Assembly (NCBI GenBank): GCA_023055355.1 | Contig: JALJCS010000037.1 | Location: 2,418,001-2,482,000 of the forward strand | Length of the DNA stretch: 64,000 bases | DNA from: Agelaius tricolor | Lineage: Eukaryota; Chordata; Aves; Passeriformes; Icteridae | Direction of reading: 5' to 3' | Part shown: positions 10,901 to 23,820 of the stretch, piece after piece | Layout of the letters: each line of letters opens with the position of its first letter | How positions within the stretch are numbered: the stretch's first letter is position 1 | Made by a program: the position numbers and the translations under genes | Notes under the pieces: model-generated | Database searches by the model: none | What the model was told of the DNA's origin: nothing | What the model saw: only the letters and a program-made list of their open reading frames with translations

Positions 10901-13275
10901 CACCCCTCCTAAACAAAAGTGAGATTTGGCTGTGGAGTCAATGGGAAATAACTCCCCATTTATGTCCTTGTTTGCCTTATACATGAGCCAATCACCCAAG
11001 ACAAATCCATCCCGAGCTGATCTCGTCGCAAGAAATTTCTCCAAGCTCCCATCCTTAATTGTCTGCAGTTTCAATTAAACCAAGGTGGGCTGGTGCCAAG
11101 TTTTCAGCACTTCCAAGGGGAGAGCCCCGGTGCCCGAATAGGCAGTGGCATTTTGTATTCTTTGGGGAGCGGAGGGCAACGTTGCCAAGTTTGCATTCAG
11201 TCATCCATCACATATTAGCCCACTGGAGGTCCATTCTTCCCAAGCAATGGGGGAGCTCTGCTTCCTACTTTGAAAGATTACTCCCACAGAAAGGCCTTTC
11301 CCCAAACCCAGCAGAGAAAGGAAGCTTTTCTTCGATTCATACAAGCGCTCCCTTTCCAAACTCCCCACAAAAATGATATTGTTTCATGCTCAGAAAAACA
11401 TATTCTCTTCAGCAACTGAGGAGAAAGTGCAGGGTGGTAGGACAGAAACCTTAAATACAGATTTTTCCTAAAGTGCTTGCTTGAATCCTAAGCTCAACAA
11501 AGGTCTATTGTAGTGGCTGTCTCTTCCCATGGCAGGCTGCAGCATTGACTATGTGTGGATAGATATTGGCCAGGAGCCTCCCAGGAGGCTGAAACTGAGA
11601 GCCTGGGGAAATTCCATTATAATGATTTTGCCTTTAACTCGTGCACCAGAACTTGCCAAGCTCATAAGCCTAAAATTGCAAATGGTGATTTTGTTATGGA
11701 ATTAGGATATTTACCAGAATATTCATCTAAACAGTCTTGATTCTTCTTTAAATTTATCTTCTTTTCCACCATGCTGGCAGCACAAAGCTTAAAGGGAATA
11801 TAAATTTCTTCTTATACATGAAAATCAAACTGTGAGATCCTTTCCCTGTGTGCCCAGCAGAACTGGCTAAAGAGTTATTTCCACCATTAAGGAAAGGCTG
11901 GAAAAGGGCTAAAAAAAGCTTTATTTCCAAGACATAAGTTCACTTTCCTTTGCCAAGAAATCAAAAGACTTGGAAAGAGGCAGATTTTGTTGGTCAGTTT
12001 GGGGTTTTGTCAGGCACAGGATGCAAGTGAGAGAGGCTGTGGGCTGAGGACTCTGGGGACAGTGGTTCTGTGCCCCTTTGCTGTGATGAAAATCCTTTAT
12101 TTGGACAGGAAAGGGTCACTCTCAGTGTGTGCTGAGCACTTCAGCACCAGCCCTTGGTGGTTATCTCCCTCCTCAGGATTTCATCTTGTCAGGAGCTGTT
12201 TGTTGGTCTCTCAAAAGGAGCTCAGTGCCCACTTTGCACTGGCTCTTTGTCTCTCCTGGTTCCTTTGGAAGGCCAGCCTCTTTTGGGCCTGCTGAATCCT
12301 CCTAAATAGCTCCTCTGTGCTGTGGGACAAAGGTCTATGCCAAGAAAGATATAAAGGTAGCTTGTGATCTGCAGGCAGCCCATTCCTCTTGGCCAGAGCC
12401 AGTGTAATGCATATTTTCCCTTTGCTTGTGGCTTGTACTTCCCTCCTGCATTGCTTGTAGCACAGTAATTCAGGGCTGACTCCTGATGAATGCTGCACAC
12501 TGTGGGCCACAAGGCACTGGAGAACAGGATACATATGAAGGGAAAGTTCTCAGATCATTTTTCTTACTGAAGGATTTTGGCCATGTAAACAGTTTCCAGG
12601 AAAAAAAAAAACAAAAACCCTCTGGCATTTCCCATGGTGAGGGCTCCTTATGAATGTCCTATCTATTTTTCCAGTTTGGTGGCCAAGTGGAGTGTTTAGA
12701 GGAGGATATACCACCTACAAGCCAGGGAATTTATATTTCCACTGCCAAGTGCTAATTATGATGTCGACTTAGCCACTTTACAGGTTAGCAAGTCAATCAC
12801 AGGGAGCCAGCACTCCAAGGGCCGCAGCTCCAGGCTTGATGGGAAGCCTGCAGCACCTAGACAGTGCCATTCTCAAACACATCAGCATTATTTGTGGCTT
12901 TATTTGTCATTCTCTGGCTCTTACCTCATATATTGTTTATTTGCCTTAGCAAGAGCAAAATAAATTGTAAGGTTACCAAAACCCACAGGGAAAGACACCA
13001 GAGAATTGGAGAAAAATCTGCAACGGATCCAAATGCACAGGCCCAGCTCATTCTTTTACATCAGCTGAAGGTCCATTCATTGGGATTTGCCAGAGTTGCT
13101 GTCAGAAACAAGGAAATTCAGTTTATTACCACCAGCCATGTGGCAGGGACACCTTTTTGGTTGTTCTGATCCCTGATCTTGAACAATTCCAGGGATTGGG
13201 AATCCCCAGCCTCTCTGTGTTATTTATACCCTAAATACCCTGTAATCCTGTACCCTAATATCCCAGTAATAAACT

Positions 13276-13427
13276 GAACAAATTTAACTAAAAAATTTAA
13301 CTAAAAATTTAACTAAAATTTGACTAAAAATTGAATTTAACTAAATTTTAAACTAAATTTGAATTTAACTAAAAATTGAATTAATTAATTCAACCAAAAT
13401 TGAGTTAATTAACTTAAAATCGAGTTT
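13276..13427. repeat. Degenerate AATTTAACTAAA tandem repeat
   Basis: Variants of AATTTAACTAAA and AAATTGAATTAA recur about a dozen times, giving a strongly AT-rich block in intron 1. Confidence 0.75.
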
Positions 13428-16400
13428 GTGATGTCAAGCTCCACCTGGGAGAGAGTTTTCCTGCTGACAGGAGCAATATTGAATTCCCTTTGGTGTGGGG
13501 TGTTGGGTGTCCATGGAACACCCATTGCCTTAGTGCTATCTTTGTGCAGAGGATGCCTTGGGCTGCTCCAGTTTGCTCTGTGCTCATATAGGTCATGGAG
13601 CAGCACAGGGCCAAACCCAGGCTGCCAGAGGGGAAATTAAAACCCATGGAGCATTTTCCATGCCCTTCTTTGCCTGCATTGTCCCCTGGCCCCTCCAGCC
13701 TGCCCTGCTGAGGGGATGGGTTTCTCCTGGGCAGACTTCGGGGGCTGCCAGCCAAATTCTCATGTGACACAATGGCATTGATTTCACTGGGGATCTGGTG
13801 CTGGATAATTGAGCTCCATGTCCCTCCTTTCACCATGCCACAGCTCAAATTGCTGCCAGCCAAGGCTTCAGCACAGGCAGGGCTCAAGTCACTGTGGGTT
13901 AAGAGAACGAGGTCAGAGCTGGTGGAGGTCTCTCAAGCCTCCCATTAATGGGGCAGTGGCCAATTTGTTGACATTTGAGGCAGCAGTGCAGATTTTTGTC
14001 CGAGTTCAGTCACTAATCACTGCTCAGGGCTGTGTTTATGGCTGTAATTTCCATCACATTACATAAGTGCCTCTGCTTTACATCAGAGCACTGCAAAACA
14101 TCCCCAGACTGGACTTTTCAGAAGCAGCCTCCTCTCTTTTTCCAAACGCCTCGCACTCAATTTGTCTCAAATCTTGTGCCTCTCGTTTATCTTTCATTTT
14201 GCCTTGCCAAGCCATGGTTGATTTCATTCCATCTTCTCTTCATGAAGTGTTTTGCTCTGCTCAGGAGTTTGCTACCCTTCCCTGGCTTGCCAAAGATGCA
14301 AATTCTTGATGCTACCACATGTGACAGAACTAGGCCAGGCAGATCTGCAGCCCGGGGGCGATTACTGGAAGTCAGATTTCAAGGAACTCCTTCTGTGGTC
14401 TTGTGAGTTAAAAAAAAATGTGCACATTCCTGTGTGTTTGAGGTGCTAGTACCAAGGACAGAGGAGCTCCAGCAGGGAGGAAAAGCTGCCCAGGGAAACT
14501 TGTAATTGGTTTAAAAGCAAGGAGCTGCCTGGTGAAGGGTTACCCATCTGTTCCCTCAGCTTCTTTTAAAACCATGCCTGAAGTCTGCTAATGACAGGAA
14601 TGATAATTCTGGTCCCCAGGAACAGTAGCAGGCTTTTATGGCTGAGTCCTGAGTAATTTTTAGTGCTTGAATAAGTATATAGTTAAATCAAAGTAAAATT
14701 ATAAAGCACATGCAAATATTCATAATGGATTCTGAAAGTACCCTGCTGCCTGCTGACCAATATCATCTGCAGCAATCCATACAATTAAATACTTTCCATT
14801 ATTCCAGAGCAATATAAATGTAAATTGTTCATGCTCTTACTTACAGCAAAGCTGTTAGAAGAATTCCACCTTTCTTGCTTCTGAACGTGACATTCTTTCA
14901 GCTAAAATGATTTTAAATATGGAAAAGTGTGGGGTTGGGTGTGTGGAGCAGAATTCTGGCTCATCTCTTGCTCCTGACCTCCAGGAGAAATTTGAAAAAC
15001 AGCTTCCTCAGAGGTGCTGTACAAAGCAGTGCTGTCTCAGTGCTTATTCACTGTGTATTTGTTTAATATGCCAGTAGTTTATGATTCTTGTAAATGATCC
15101 TTATTTCTATTGCACAGATTTCACCAATATTTTTGGTTAATATATTAATTTGGCATCTGGTTTTCTTTATCAGACCAGCTATTCCTTCACTTATTGTTAT
15201 TATATTTATCAAAAATATTGATGGATTATTTGCTACCTCTCATTATCAGTAAAAAATATGATGTTTAATACCTAAATCATGAACTTGTGAGACAAATCAC
15301 ACTGGCCGTATTCCCATCTCCAGGACTGGCTGCTCCTTTGTTCTCAGCAACTCCTGCTTGGCACGAAAGGAGTGGGAAGAAAATTCAGAAGTCTTGAATT
15401 TCTGCTCTTCCCATCTCATCCCCAAACCACCTAGAACTTTGTGAAATGGGCTCTGGAAAATTTATAGGTGGTTTTGGAAGCAGGAGCGTGGAGAAGGGCC
15501 TGGAAATGAAGCAGAGCTGTGTGTGTGGAAGGAACACGAGTTGCCGTGATTCATGCACACCAACCTCATGCTCTGAAACTGCATCAGCAAAGCCCTCAAA
15601 GTATTTCAAAGCAAAGCCTCCAGAAAATAATGAGCTCCTGACAAAGTGTAACTTGGCAGAGAAACTTTCCAAAGACAAGTTTAGAAAACTGTAGATCTTT
15701 TCCAGCTCCGCGTCTTTGCTGCGAGCAGGGAAAAGCCAAGAGCCCGAGCGAATGCTTTTGCTATTAGCAAAGGCTTTATTAAAAGGTACAGGACGTACTT
15801 GAGAGGCAGCAGTGGTTTCTGCTGGGAGGTTATGCACAGGAGCTGCTTTTGCTGTGAAAGGATTTTTTTTTTTTTTAATATTGGAAAAGGCACTAATTGA
15901 GGCTTCTGTGTCTGTGGCAGCTCTGCCATGGCCTGCGTTCAATTCCCTGTTCAGCAGCCCAGAGTTCTGCTGATGTCCTCAGAGAGGGATGGGGAAAAGT
16001 CACTCCTGGGCTGGAAATGCAAACAAGGGGATCAGGCAGACACCAGGTGTTTCTGCAACCCTGGTTTTGAAAGTGCTCAGCTCATAACTTCGTATGAAGG
16101 AAAAGGAAGATGCAGCACACTCTCCTTTTATAAATGTGGCCTTGATATGCTCCTGGTTTATTTACCCAGCTATGAAATTAGCAGTATACACATTTCATAG
16201 AACAATGTAGGACTAAGTAATTCTTTCTATTTGTAAATCAGTCCTAGAGGGGAAAGCATTTTCAGCAGAAGTGCCAAGAATTGCTGCTCTGAACTCAAAC
16301 CCACGTGCAAAGGTATGAGAAGGATATTCCCTTTTCAGTATCTGCATTTAGAATATATGTCTGGCCATGATAGCCAGGTGATTCAAACCCAGGCAGAAAG

Positions 16401-17556
16401 AAGGTGTGACCCATCCACCCTGCTTTCCCCAAGTCCCTTGGATGTGACCCATTTCCACAGCTCTGCTTCTGTTTTTAGAATAGCACCAGTTTTTCTGAAT
16501 CCATTGCTGCCTTTGCTGCTCCCATCTCTGCTGTGCCCTGCTGTTTGTAACCCACAGCTTTTGTCCAGGCTGTATCTGCCATGGCCTTTTTCTTCCCCTC
16601 TGACAGCTACAGCAAGAACAGAGGTTTCTTTGCAGATGTGAGAGAAAAGCATTTAGCAGATGGCTTTTTTTTTCCCCCCTCTCCCGAGTTTGTAGCAAAT
16701 TGCTCCACTTGGCTGATTGCTGTGCCCCCTGCCAGGAGCCTGAATGCAGCTCCAGAGCACCCCACCGACCTCCTTGTTTTGTTTCTCTTTTCTGAGCTCC
16801 CGTTTCCAGAAATCGATGCTCAAATGTCCGAGCCCTTAACAAAACACCAAGTTCCAAGGGCAGACTGGGTTCCCTGTTAACTTGTGCCTCATCCCAGTCC
16901 CTGTGAGTTAGACCAGCTGGGTTTGCTGTGAGCTCTCCCATGGTTACCTCTTGTAATGCTGCTTCTCTTTTTCTTTTTTACTTTATATGCAACACATTTG
17001 AGTGATCTGCTCTATAAAACAACCAGGCTGTTTCTTGTGGCTGCTGTAAAATTCCTTCTGTGGTCAGAGCTGGATGAAGGATTCTCCTGCACTTCCCATG
17101 CACAGGGGTGAATCACCTGGGTTGTGTAACAGCAGCAAACATTGGCACACCAAGGAGCAGGAGGATCGTGCTCATGTGTGGGAATGATCCCTCAGATCCC
17201 ATAAAAGTTCCAGAGATGAAAGGACCTTCAGTTGATGTAAGAGAATGAGCTGGACATGTTCATTTTGGGTCAGTTGCAGCTTTTTCTCAAATTCTCTGGT
17301 GTCTTTCCCTGTGGGTTTTGGTAACCTTACAATTTATTTCCATGGATTCATCTTCTCATTCTGGTAATTGGCCTGGCACAACCTCTTGGCTTCAGAGTAA
17401 GGCTGCAGTTTTCTATTATTACCCCAGAATTTCAGGCAGTCCTGTGGCTCTGTGCATTTGTGCTGCACATCTGGTCAGACTTTCTTCTTCAGAGCAAAAG
17501 ATTTCTGAGAAAGAAAAAGGAGGAAAAAAAAAAGAGAAAAAGAAAAAAATCAAACA

Positions 17557-18068
17557 ATGACAGAATGGCTTGGTTTGAAATGGGCATTAAAGCTCATCCC
17601 ATCCCACCCCTGCCACGGCAGGGACACCTCCCACTGTCCCAGGTGCTCCCAGCCCTGTCCAGCCTGGCCTTGGGCACTGCCAGGGATCCAGGGGCAGCCC
17701 CAGCTGCTCTGGGCACCTGTGCCAGGGCCTGCCCACCCTCACAGGGAACAATTCCCAATTCCCAATATCCCATCCATCCCTGCCCTCTGGCAGGCTAAAT
17801 TCCCCCTTGTCCTGGCACTCCAAGCCCTTGTAGAAAGTCTCATCTTTTTGTTGGCTCCTTCAGGTCATAGAAAGCTACAATTACCCAAAGCTTCTCCTGT
17901 GCAGGTGAACAATCCCAGCTGTGCCAGCCTCTCCTCCCAGCAGAGCTGCTCCATCCCCTGATCCCCCTGGTGCCTCCTCTGGATCTCTGCAGCAGCTCCA
18001 GCTCCTGCCTGTGCTGGGCCAGGGCTGGGGCAGCTCTGCAGGTTTCCCTTTCTCTCCCACATTGCAGG
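17557..18068 (-). mobile_element. CR1 LINE 3' segment of about 510 bp
   Basis: It begins at the element's 3' end (ACAGAATGGCTTGG) and continues through GGGACACCTCCCACTGTCCC, CCAGCCTGGCCTTGG, CTGTGCCAGGGCCTGCCCACC, a CCCTTGTCCTGGCACTCC stretch and the GCCTCCTCTGGATC region, all in CR1 order. It is the longest CR1 copy in the window and still only the terminal part of the element. Confidence 0.85.
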
Positions 18069-21000
18069 GATAACATTCCAGCTCTTTGCTTTTTAATGGT
18101 GTGTTTTCTGACAATTTTACAGCACTCTTCAGGAAGATGTTTAATTATGGAAATGAGGATTTAACAGCACCTTTCCTGTGAGGTCCTTGCAATAGTTAAT
18201 TCACAGGGACACACATTGCCCCTGTGAGGTTTTACCAGAGGTTCAACAGAGGCACAGCAGATGATTTCTGACATCATTTCAGAGCAGGATTCCTGAGTTT
18301 CAGGCCTCAGTCCTCACCATGGGACCACACCTTTAACCCCAAGGTTCTGGGCACTTTCTGGAATCTCTGCTGAGAGCTCAAGGTTTTGTGGCAATTCCAT
18401 GGCTCCATTTCTCCTGTCATGGAAAAGACTTGGGGATGGCAGACCCCCAGTCAGGAAGGTTTTATCTCAACCCTTATTGCTGAGATGTAGTTTTTCCAAG
18501 CTTGGGAATCCATTCATTGGGAGATCTGTTCATTCCCACTCTGCAAAGACACCTTAATTCTGTTCCTCACCATTCCACTAAACTCCAATTCCTTGGCCAG
18601 CCCTATTGGTTCACCTCAGACTTTATTCCACTTTAGATTTCCCCATCATTCAAGAGACTCCCTGATAAGCCAATCTGGCATTTTATATTCCCAGATTCCA
18701 TAAAGGAGATTTTGTCCTCTCCAGAAAGGTCACAGCACCAAAACCAAGGCTCTGTGGTAAAGCACAGGTGAGCCCTGTGCCCCCTTTCCTGTCCATCACC
18801 TTCCACAGGACCAATCCAGGAGGAATTTGCTCTTTTCCTTATGCTGCATGAGAACCAGGATCAAAATCACACCCACACGTGTGCCACTGTTGGAAATGTT
18901 GGCTGAAATATATTCTAAGAAATAAGATTACTCCAAATGAGCATTTTTTTGGCTTTTCCAGCTCAGCATTCAGAGTTTCATCTCCTCACATCCTAAAGGG
19001 AATAGATCTCATTTGTAAGAAAAACCCTTTGCTTTTTATAGATGCAGCTTTTTCATTTCCTGGGCTTTGCACCTCTGAGAAAGAGCAACATAAACCATGA
19101 GTGAGACATTACTTCAGCCAGCCTACTCCAGCCTGCATTATTCCCTTGCACTCATTCAGCAGCATCCTTTTTGCATGGTCTTATCCTTTTTTTTTTATTA
19201 TTATTTTTTTTTGCCTCCAACAAAACCAGGTTTCTTTAAAACCATAATACACAGACATATTTTTAGCTGCAGTGCCAAGGGGTCAAACCCACCAGCTGGT
19301 CTAACATGTTGTGGAAGGCAGAGGGGAAGTGGAGCTGTCTAAGACACCAGAGCAGCACCATCAAATCCCAAACCTGAGAAATCTCAGTGTCTGTCTCCTC
19401 TGCTGCCCCTCTCTCCCCAGCTCTGCTCTCTTCTCTTTCCCCACTCTCCCAAGCTGTTTGTTTTGCATCCCCAGCCAAGCTGACTCCCAGCCAAACATCC
19501 TGGGGGCAGGAGAATGTTATTTATCCCTAGTTACAACCCTTTGGTGGATAACAAGCAGAATTTGTCTTGGGAAAAGGAGAATCCCTGTGCTTGGAGATGG
19601 TAACAAGCTGAAGGTAATTGGGCAGAGCAGCCAGCAATAAGGAGCCCTCTGGCTCCTGGACCAGTATTTTTTGTAGTATTTTGCTGCCTGAAAATTCAGT
19701 TTGGTGTTTGAAGATGCACTGACATGTTTTAATCCCCAATGGGCACAACTCTGAGCTTTTAGAGGTGGGAGTGAACGTGAAATTAATTCTCTTTCTTCTG
19801 TCCTGGGGTGCAGGAGAGCACAAGCACTGTGGGTTCACTTTGATAAATTTTCACTTAGTAATTGAAGGCCAGGCTGCTCCAGCTTTTATTAGAAAAAGGA
19901 GCAGGAATCCTTTGAAGAAATGATTGAGGTTGGTATTCTTTCCAACAGGCCATTTGGTTCAAAGCAAGCCTTTACTGGTTTCAAACATTTACAAAAAAAA
20001 GATTTGTCAGGGAATTTTTTCTCAAGAATAGGAACTCCTGCAATGCTGCTGACTCCCTCTTAGTTTCCTTCTTGCTGAGTCCTCAGAATCAAATGAAAAA
20101 TGGCACCTTTGAATGACCAAATATGTGTTGGGAAAAACTGTCAAGCACTTGTACCTGTTAATTTACCATCACTTGGCTCCAGTTCTTTTATGGAGGCAAC
20201 TTTTACACCTTTTTTCTTTTCTGGACATCCAAAGGAGAGGACAATGGAGGGAAATACTGAATAAAATTATACAAAATGAGGGGAACAAAAAGAAATATTT
20301 TCTTCTAATATAGGGGACCACTGATGTCACCAAACAACTGATTTGAAATACTGTCATTCTAATAAGTACAGTAGATATAATTTATAAATATTTAAATATC
20401 CTTGAGTGCTTACGGAGAGATCGGTGCAAATCAGCCAAGTCTTTCTTCGAGTCAAATAAAAATTGGAGTCCAATTTCAGTTTACCTCCTCCAAAATGGAT
20501 CAAAAGCCCAGTTTGGTGAAGGGTTTCACTGCTGCAGAAGGTGGGTGCTGGGTCACTGCACAGGGAGAGGTCTGGGATGGTTTGTGCTCTTTGGGTGCTG
20601 CATTGTGACCCTCCCAGGTGGCATTTGCCACATGGATGGGTGCAACTGGTGTTTGCCACAGGGCTGCCTCTGTAGAAATCTTGAGAATAGATGAAGATCT
20701 TTGGTCTGTCATCTCAGAACAAGGAATCAGTGTCCTATCCCCCTTTCCCATCTTATTCCTTTCTGCTTTTCCTGTTGGGCAAAAAAAAATAAAAATAAAA
20801 AAAGAAAAACAACCAAATTCAATTTATTTATTCACTTCTCAATTCTGCCTGAGCCTGTTTTTTTAAAGACCCTTCTTTTGTGAGTTTAATCAGATGCTTG
20901 ATAAGAGCAAAAGCGTTGCTAACTAACACAGGCTACAAAGCAGCCCCTTCAGGGAACACATGACCTCATCCCCAGGATTACTCCAGCACAGGAATTCAGC

Positions 21001-21746
21001 CTCCAGCATGCCCAAAATAAACCTTTGCAGGGAAATGCTTGATCCACCTCCCCTTGGCCAGGCATATGCTTTGCCAATGTCTTCCTCAGTGGCTGGGACG
21101 AAACCCGTATGGAAATTCAGATTCTGTGCTCCCAAGCAGCTTGCCCTGCTGGCTGGAGCTGCCTTTGGGCCGCTGCCCTGCAGGAGCAGCCAGCCCTGGC
21201 ACAGGGATGCACTCATGGAGCTGCATTTCACTCCCAGCTCCCTTTGTGTGTTGGGTTTTGTTGGATGCTCGGAGCCCTGGCAGCCGGGAGCGGCTCTGTG
21301 GGGTCGCACACAGCACTCCCCAAACCCCCCCTCTGCCAAAAGGTGGCACAAATCCCTCCCTGATGGATGAGAAGTGACACCATTGTGGTGTCTTGGAGCT
21401 CTCAAGGCCTTTAGCACCCAATATTGGACAGCACCAATATGCCAAGGATATCAAGGATAACATCCCTGCTGGTGGTTTCCAGCCAGCTGCTTTGGGATCT
21501 CAGTCTGGGTTCAAGACTGAGCTCCTGTTGCCTCTGTGATGAAGAGGAGGATGTGGTGAGCAGCTCCCCACCCCAGCACATTTTGCTGAACAAGGTCTCC
21601 AAGGAAATGCAGGATGGACTCCTGCCGTTCTTGAAGTAAAATGAACTAAAAAGCAAAATCCTGTTTATGCCTTGGGAAGGCTGCCCTAGAGCAGAGACTT
21701 GACAGAGCTAAAGAATAAAACAGGGATTTATTAAAATGTCTCAATG

Positions 21747-22131
21747 TGTAGCCATGATATTTTCTGAAAAATCCTTTCCTTAGGATTTTTCCTCCTGAGA
21801 AGCTGAGAGGCCTCAGGAACAAAATGTAACCAATGGTTATCTGCTGCTGTGGAATGCAACAGGGGCATCTGGGATTGGGCTCATGTGGTTGTTTCTAATT
21901 AATGGCCAATCACAGTCAGCTGGCTTGGACAGAGAGCCCGAGCCACAAGCCTTTGTTATCATTCTTTCTTTTTTCTATTCTTAGCCAGCCTTCTGATGAA
22001 ATCCTTCCTTCTATTCTTTTAGTATAGTTTTAATATAATATATCACATAAAATAATAAATCAGCCTTCTGAAACATGGAGTCAGATCCTCATCTCTTCCC
22101 TCATCCTAAGACCCCTGTGAACACCACCACA
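21747..22131 (+). mobile_element. Solo LTR, ERVK-type passerine endogenous retrovirus
   Basis: It starts TGTAGCC and ends CACCACA. It is flanked by a perfect 6-bp duplication, TCAATG (21741-21746 and 22132-22137), which fits a class II (ERVK) integrase. Inside are AATAAATCAGCCTTCTG near the 3' end and a CCAATCAC box. No internal proviral region is present, so it is a solo LTR left by recombination. It is the same family as 40974-41390. Confidence 0.85.
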
Positions 22132-23392
22132 TCAATGGATCCACCTTGGGCAGCACAAGAGCCCAGCCAGGGCTGCACCCAAGATGAACCAAAATGGCCC
22201 CAAAATGCACGGCCGGGCACGGGGTCTCTCCCTGGGATCAGTTCTGCTCCATTTGCATCTTGCAGTTCATTGTCCCATTCCAGCTTTAGCCCCTGCAGTC
22301 CCACCCTGCTTGTTTTTCTCTCTCCAGCCCACGGGGTTTGTGCTCTTGGGCTGAGATTTGGGTCATTTGTCCTTGGTGCCCAGCTGGAGCAGGAATTGTT
22401 TTGTGTCCCTGCTCTGTGCACAGAGCTCAGCATCCCCTGATGTGAAGCCCAGACCCACCCACTAAAGCAGCACAGAATGTGGAAAATAGAAAAGCTGAAA
22501 CCTGAGGCATCAATGTCAAGTCCCAAGCTGGAGACCTGCTTTAAGCCCCATTATCCCTAGTCAGGAGCTCATAACCATGCTGGAAAGCAGCACATCTGTG
22601 GCTCACACTGAGATGTATCATTTATTTGTTTCTAATTATGCACATTTAGCAGCAAATTACACGAAAGATTAAACACCACATTATGAGTGTGGTCTGATTA
22701 ATTCTGCACCATGCTTTTAAGTCACTCAGCAATTACCTTCACTCATTTTTTAACACAGATAATTTTATTAAATCTGGTGGTACCAAAAATGAGTTAAGAG
22801 CTTTGGATTCCTGTTTTTAGTGTGGTCTCTTCCCAAGGCTGGCTGCCTATATATAATTATTACATAATGCCACATTTGATGCTTCTCATTTAAACAACAG
22901 CTGAAATAGCTGCAAGGCTCTGACATGAGCCAAGGCAAGCTGGATATCACAGGGTTCAGCAGATGCCACTTCCTTGGCTCTGCTCCTGTAAATGTGAATT
23001 CTTCATCATGCTTGGGATACCTGTTGGAGGGAGATGATGCAGAGCCTCGAGGTTTGAGTTTATTCTACAAATAATTGGCCTGAAGAGAAAGTACTGCCCT
23101 AAACACCATGGTGGTGGTGAGAGCAGCTCTGCTTCTGCCAGACTGTGCCATTTCCAAAGTTCTCCTTTGCCCTTTTCACCATCAATCTTGTGCCCAGGTG
23201 TGACCTATTTATGTCAGAATTCAGAACATCTCTCTGGCTGTCCTGGATTGCTCCAGCCCCTGCCTGGGGGCTCAGAGACCCTGGCACAGAGCCCAAGACC
23301 CCTGTGCCTTTGATTATGACCCATGGAAAAAATTACCAACCTTAGATGAGGATCTCCAAGCCACAAAAGTTTAAGTAGAATAATAATTAGTT

Positions 23393-23820
23393 TGTCACGG
23401 GGTGAAAAATCGATTTTTTGGGTTTTTTAGAATGGGGGTTCAGGAGGCAAGATGGAGGGATCTGGGCATGTCCAGCCTTTCTGCTTCTTCTTCTTGGCCT
23501 CCATCTTCTGCTGTGATGGTGGCACTTTGGGATTGGTTTAGAGTAGAAGCTCAGTGTCTAACACAGGTGATAGGTATTGGAAAGTTATGGTAAACATTGT
23601 ACACGTAGTTTTTAGTATAAAAACATAGCTCCACCCTGGGGGCAGGCAGAGTGCCTCTGTCTGTCCTGCTGAATGGACCTCGACAGGCCAGAGAAAGAAT
23701 TTTATAGATAAGAAACAATAAACAACCTTGAGAATGAGAATAGAGGAGTTCTGACTCCTTCTTCGATTGCTAGGCTGGGAAAAGAGAATTTCTAATGCAT
23801 CTTGGGGTCATCCTGACCAG
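23393..23820 (+). mobile_element. Probable second solo LTR (different family)
   Basis: It starts TGTCACGGGG and contains a TATA-like TAGTATAAAAACATAG (about 23613) and a polyadenylation signal AATAAA at 23717-23722, about 100 bp before the end, in the arrangement of an LTR in sense orientation. The 3' limit and target duplication could not be fixed. A cellular cryptic promoter is a less likely alternative. Confidence 0.6.

Noticed and set aside
15385..15942. 185-codon minus-strand frame in intron 1
   Set aside because: No family recognised, no promoter or splice context, low-complexity lysines from a T run. It remains possible but unsupported.
16348..16941. 197-codon minus-strand frame in intron 1
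   Set aside because: No recognisable domain; Gln/Arg-rich composition follows base bias. Not supported as a gene.
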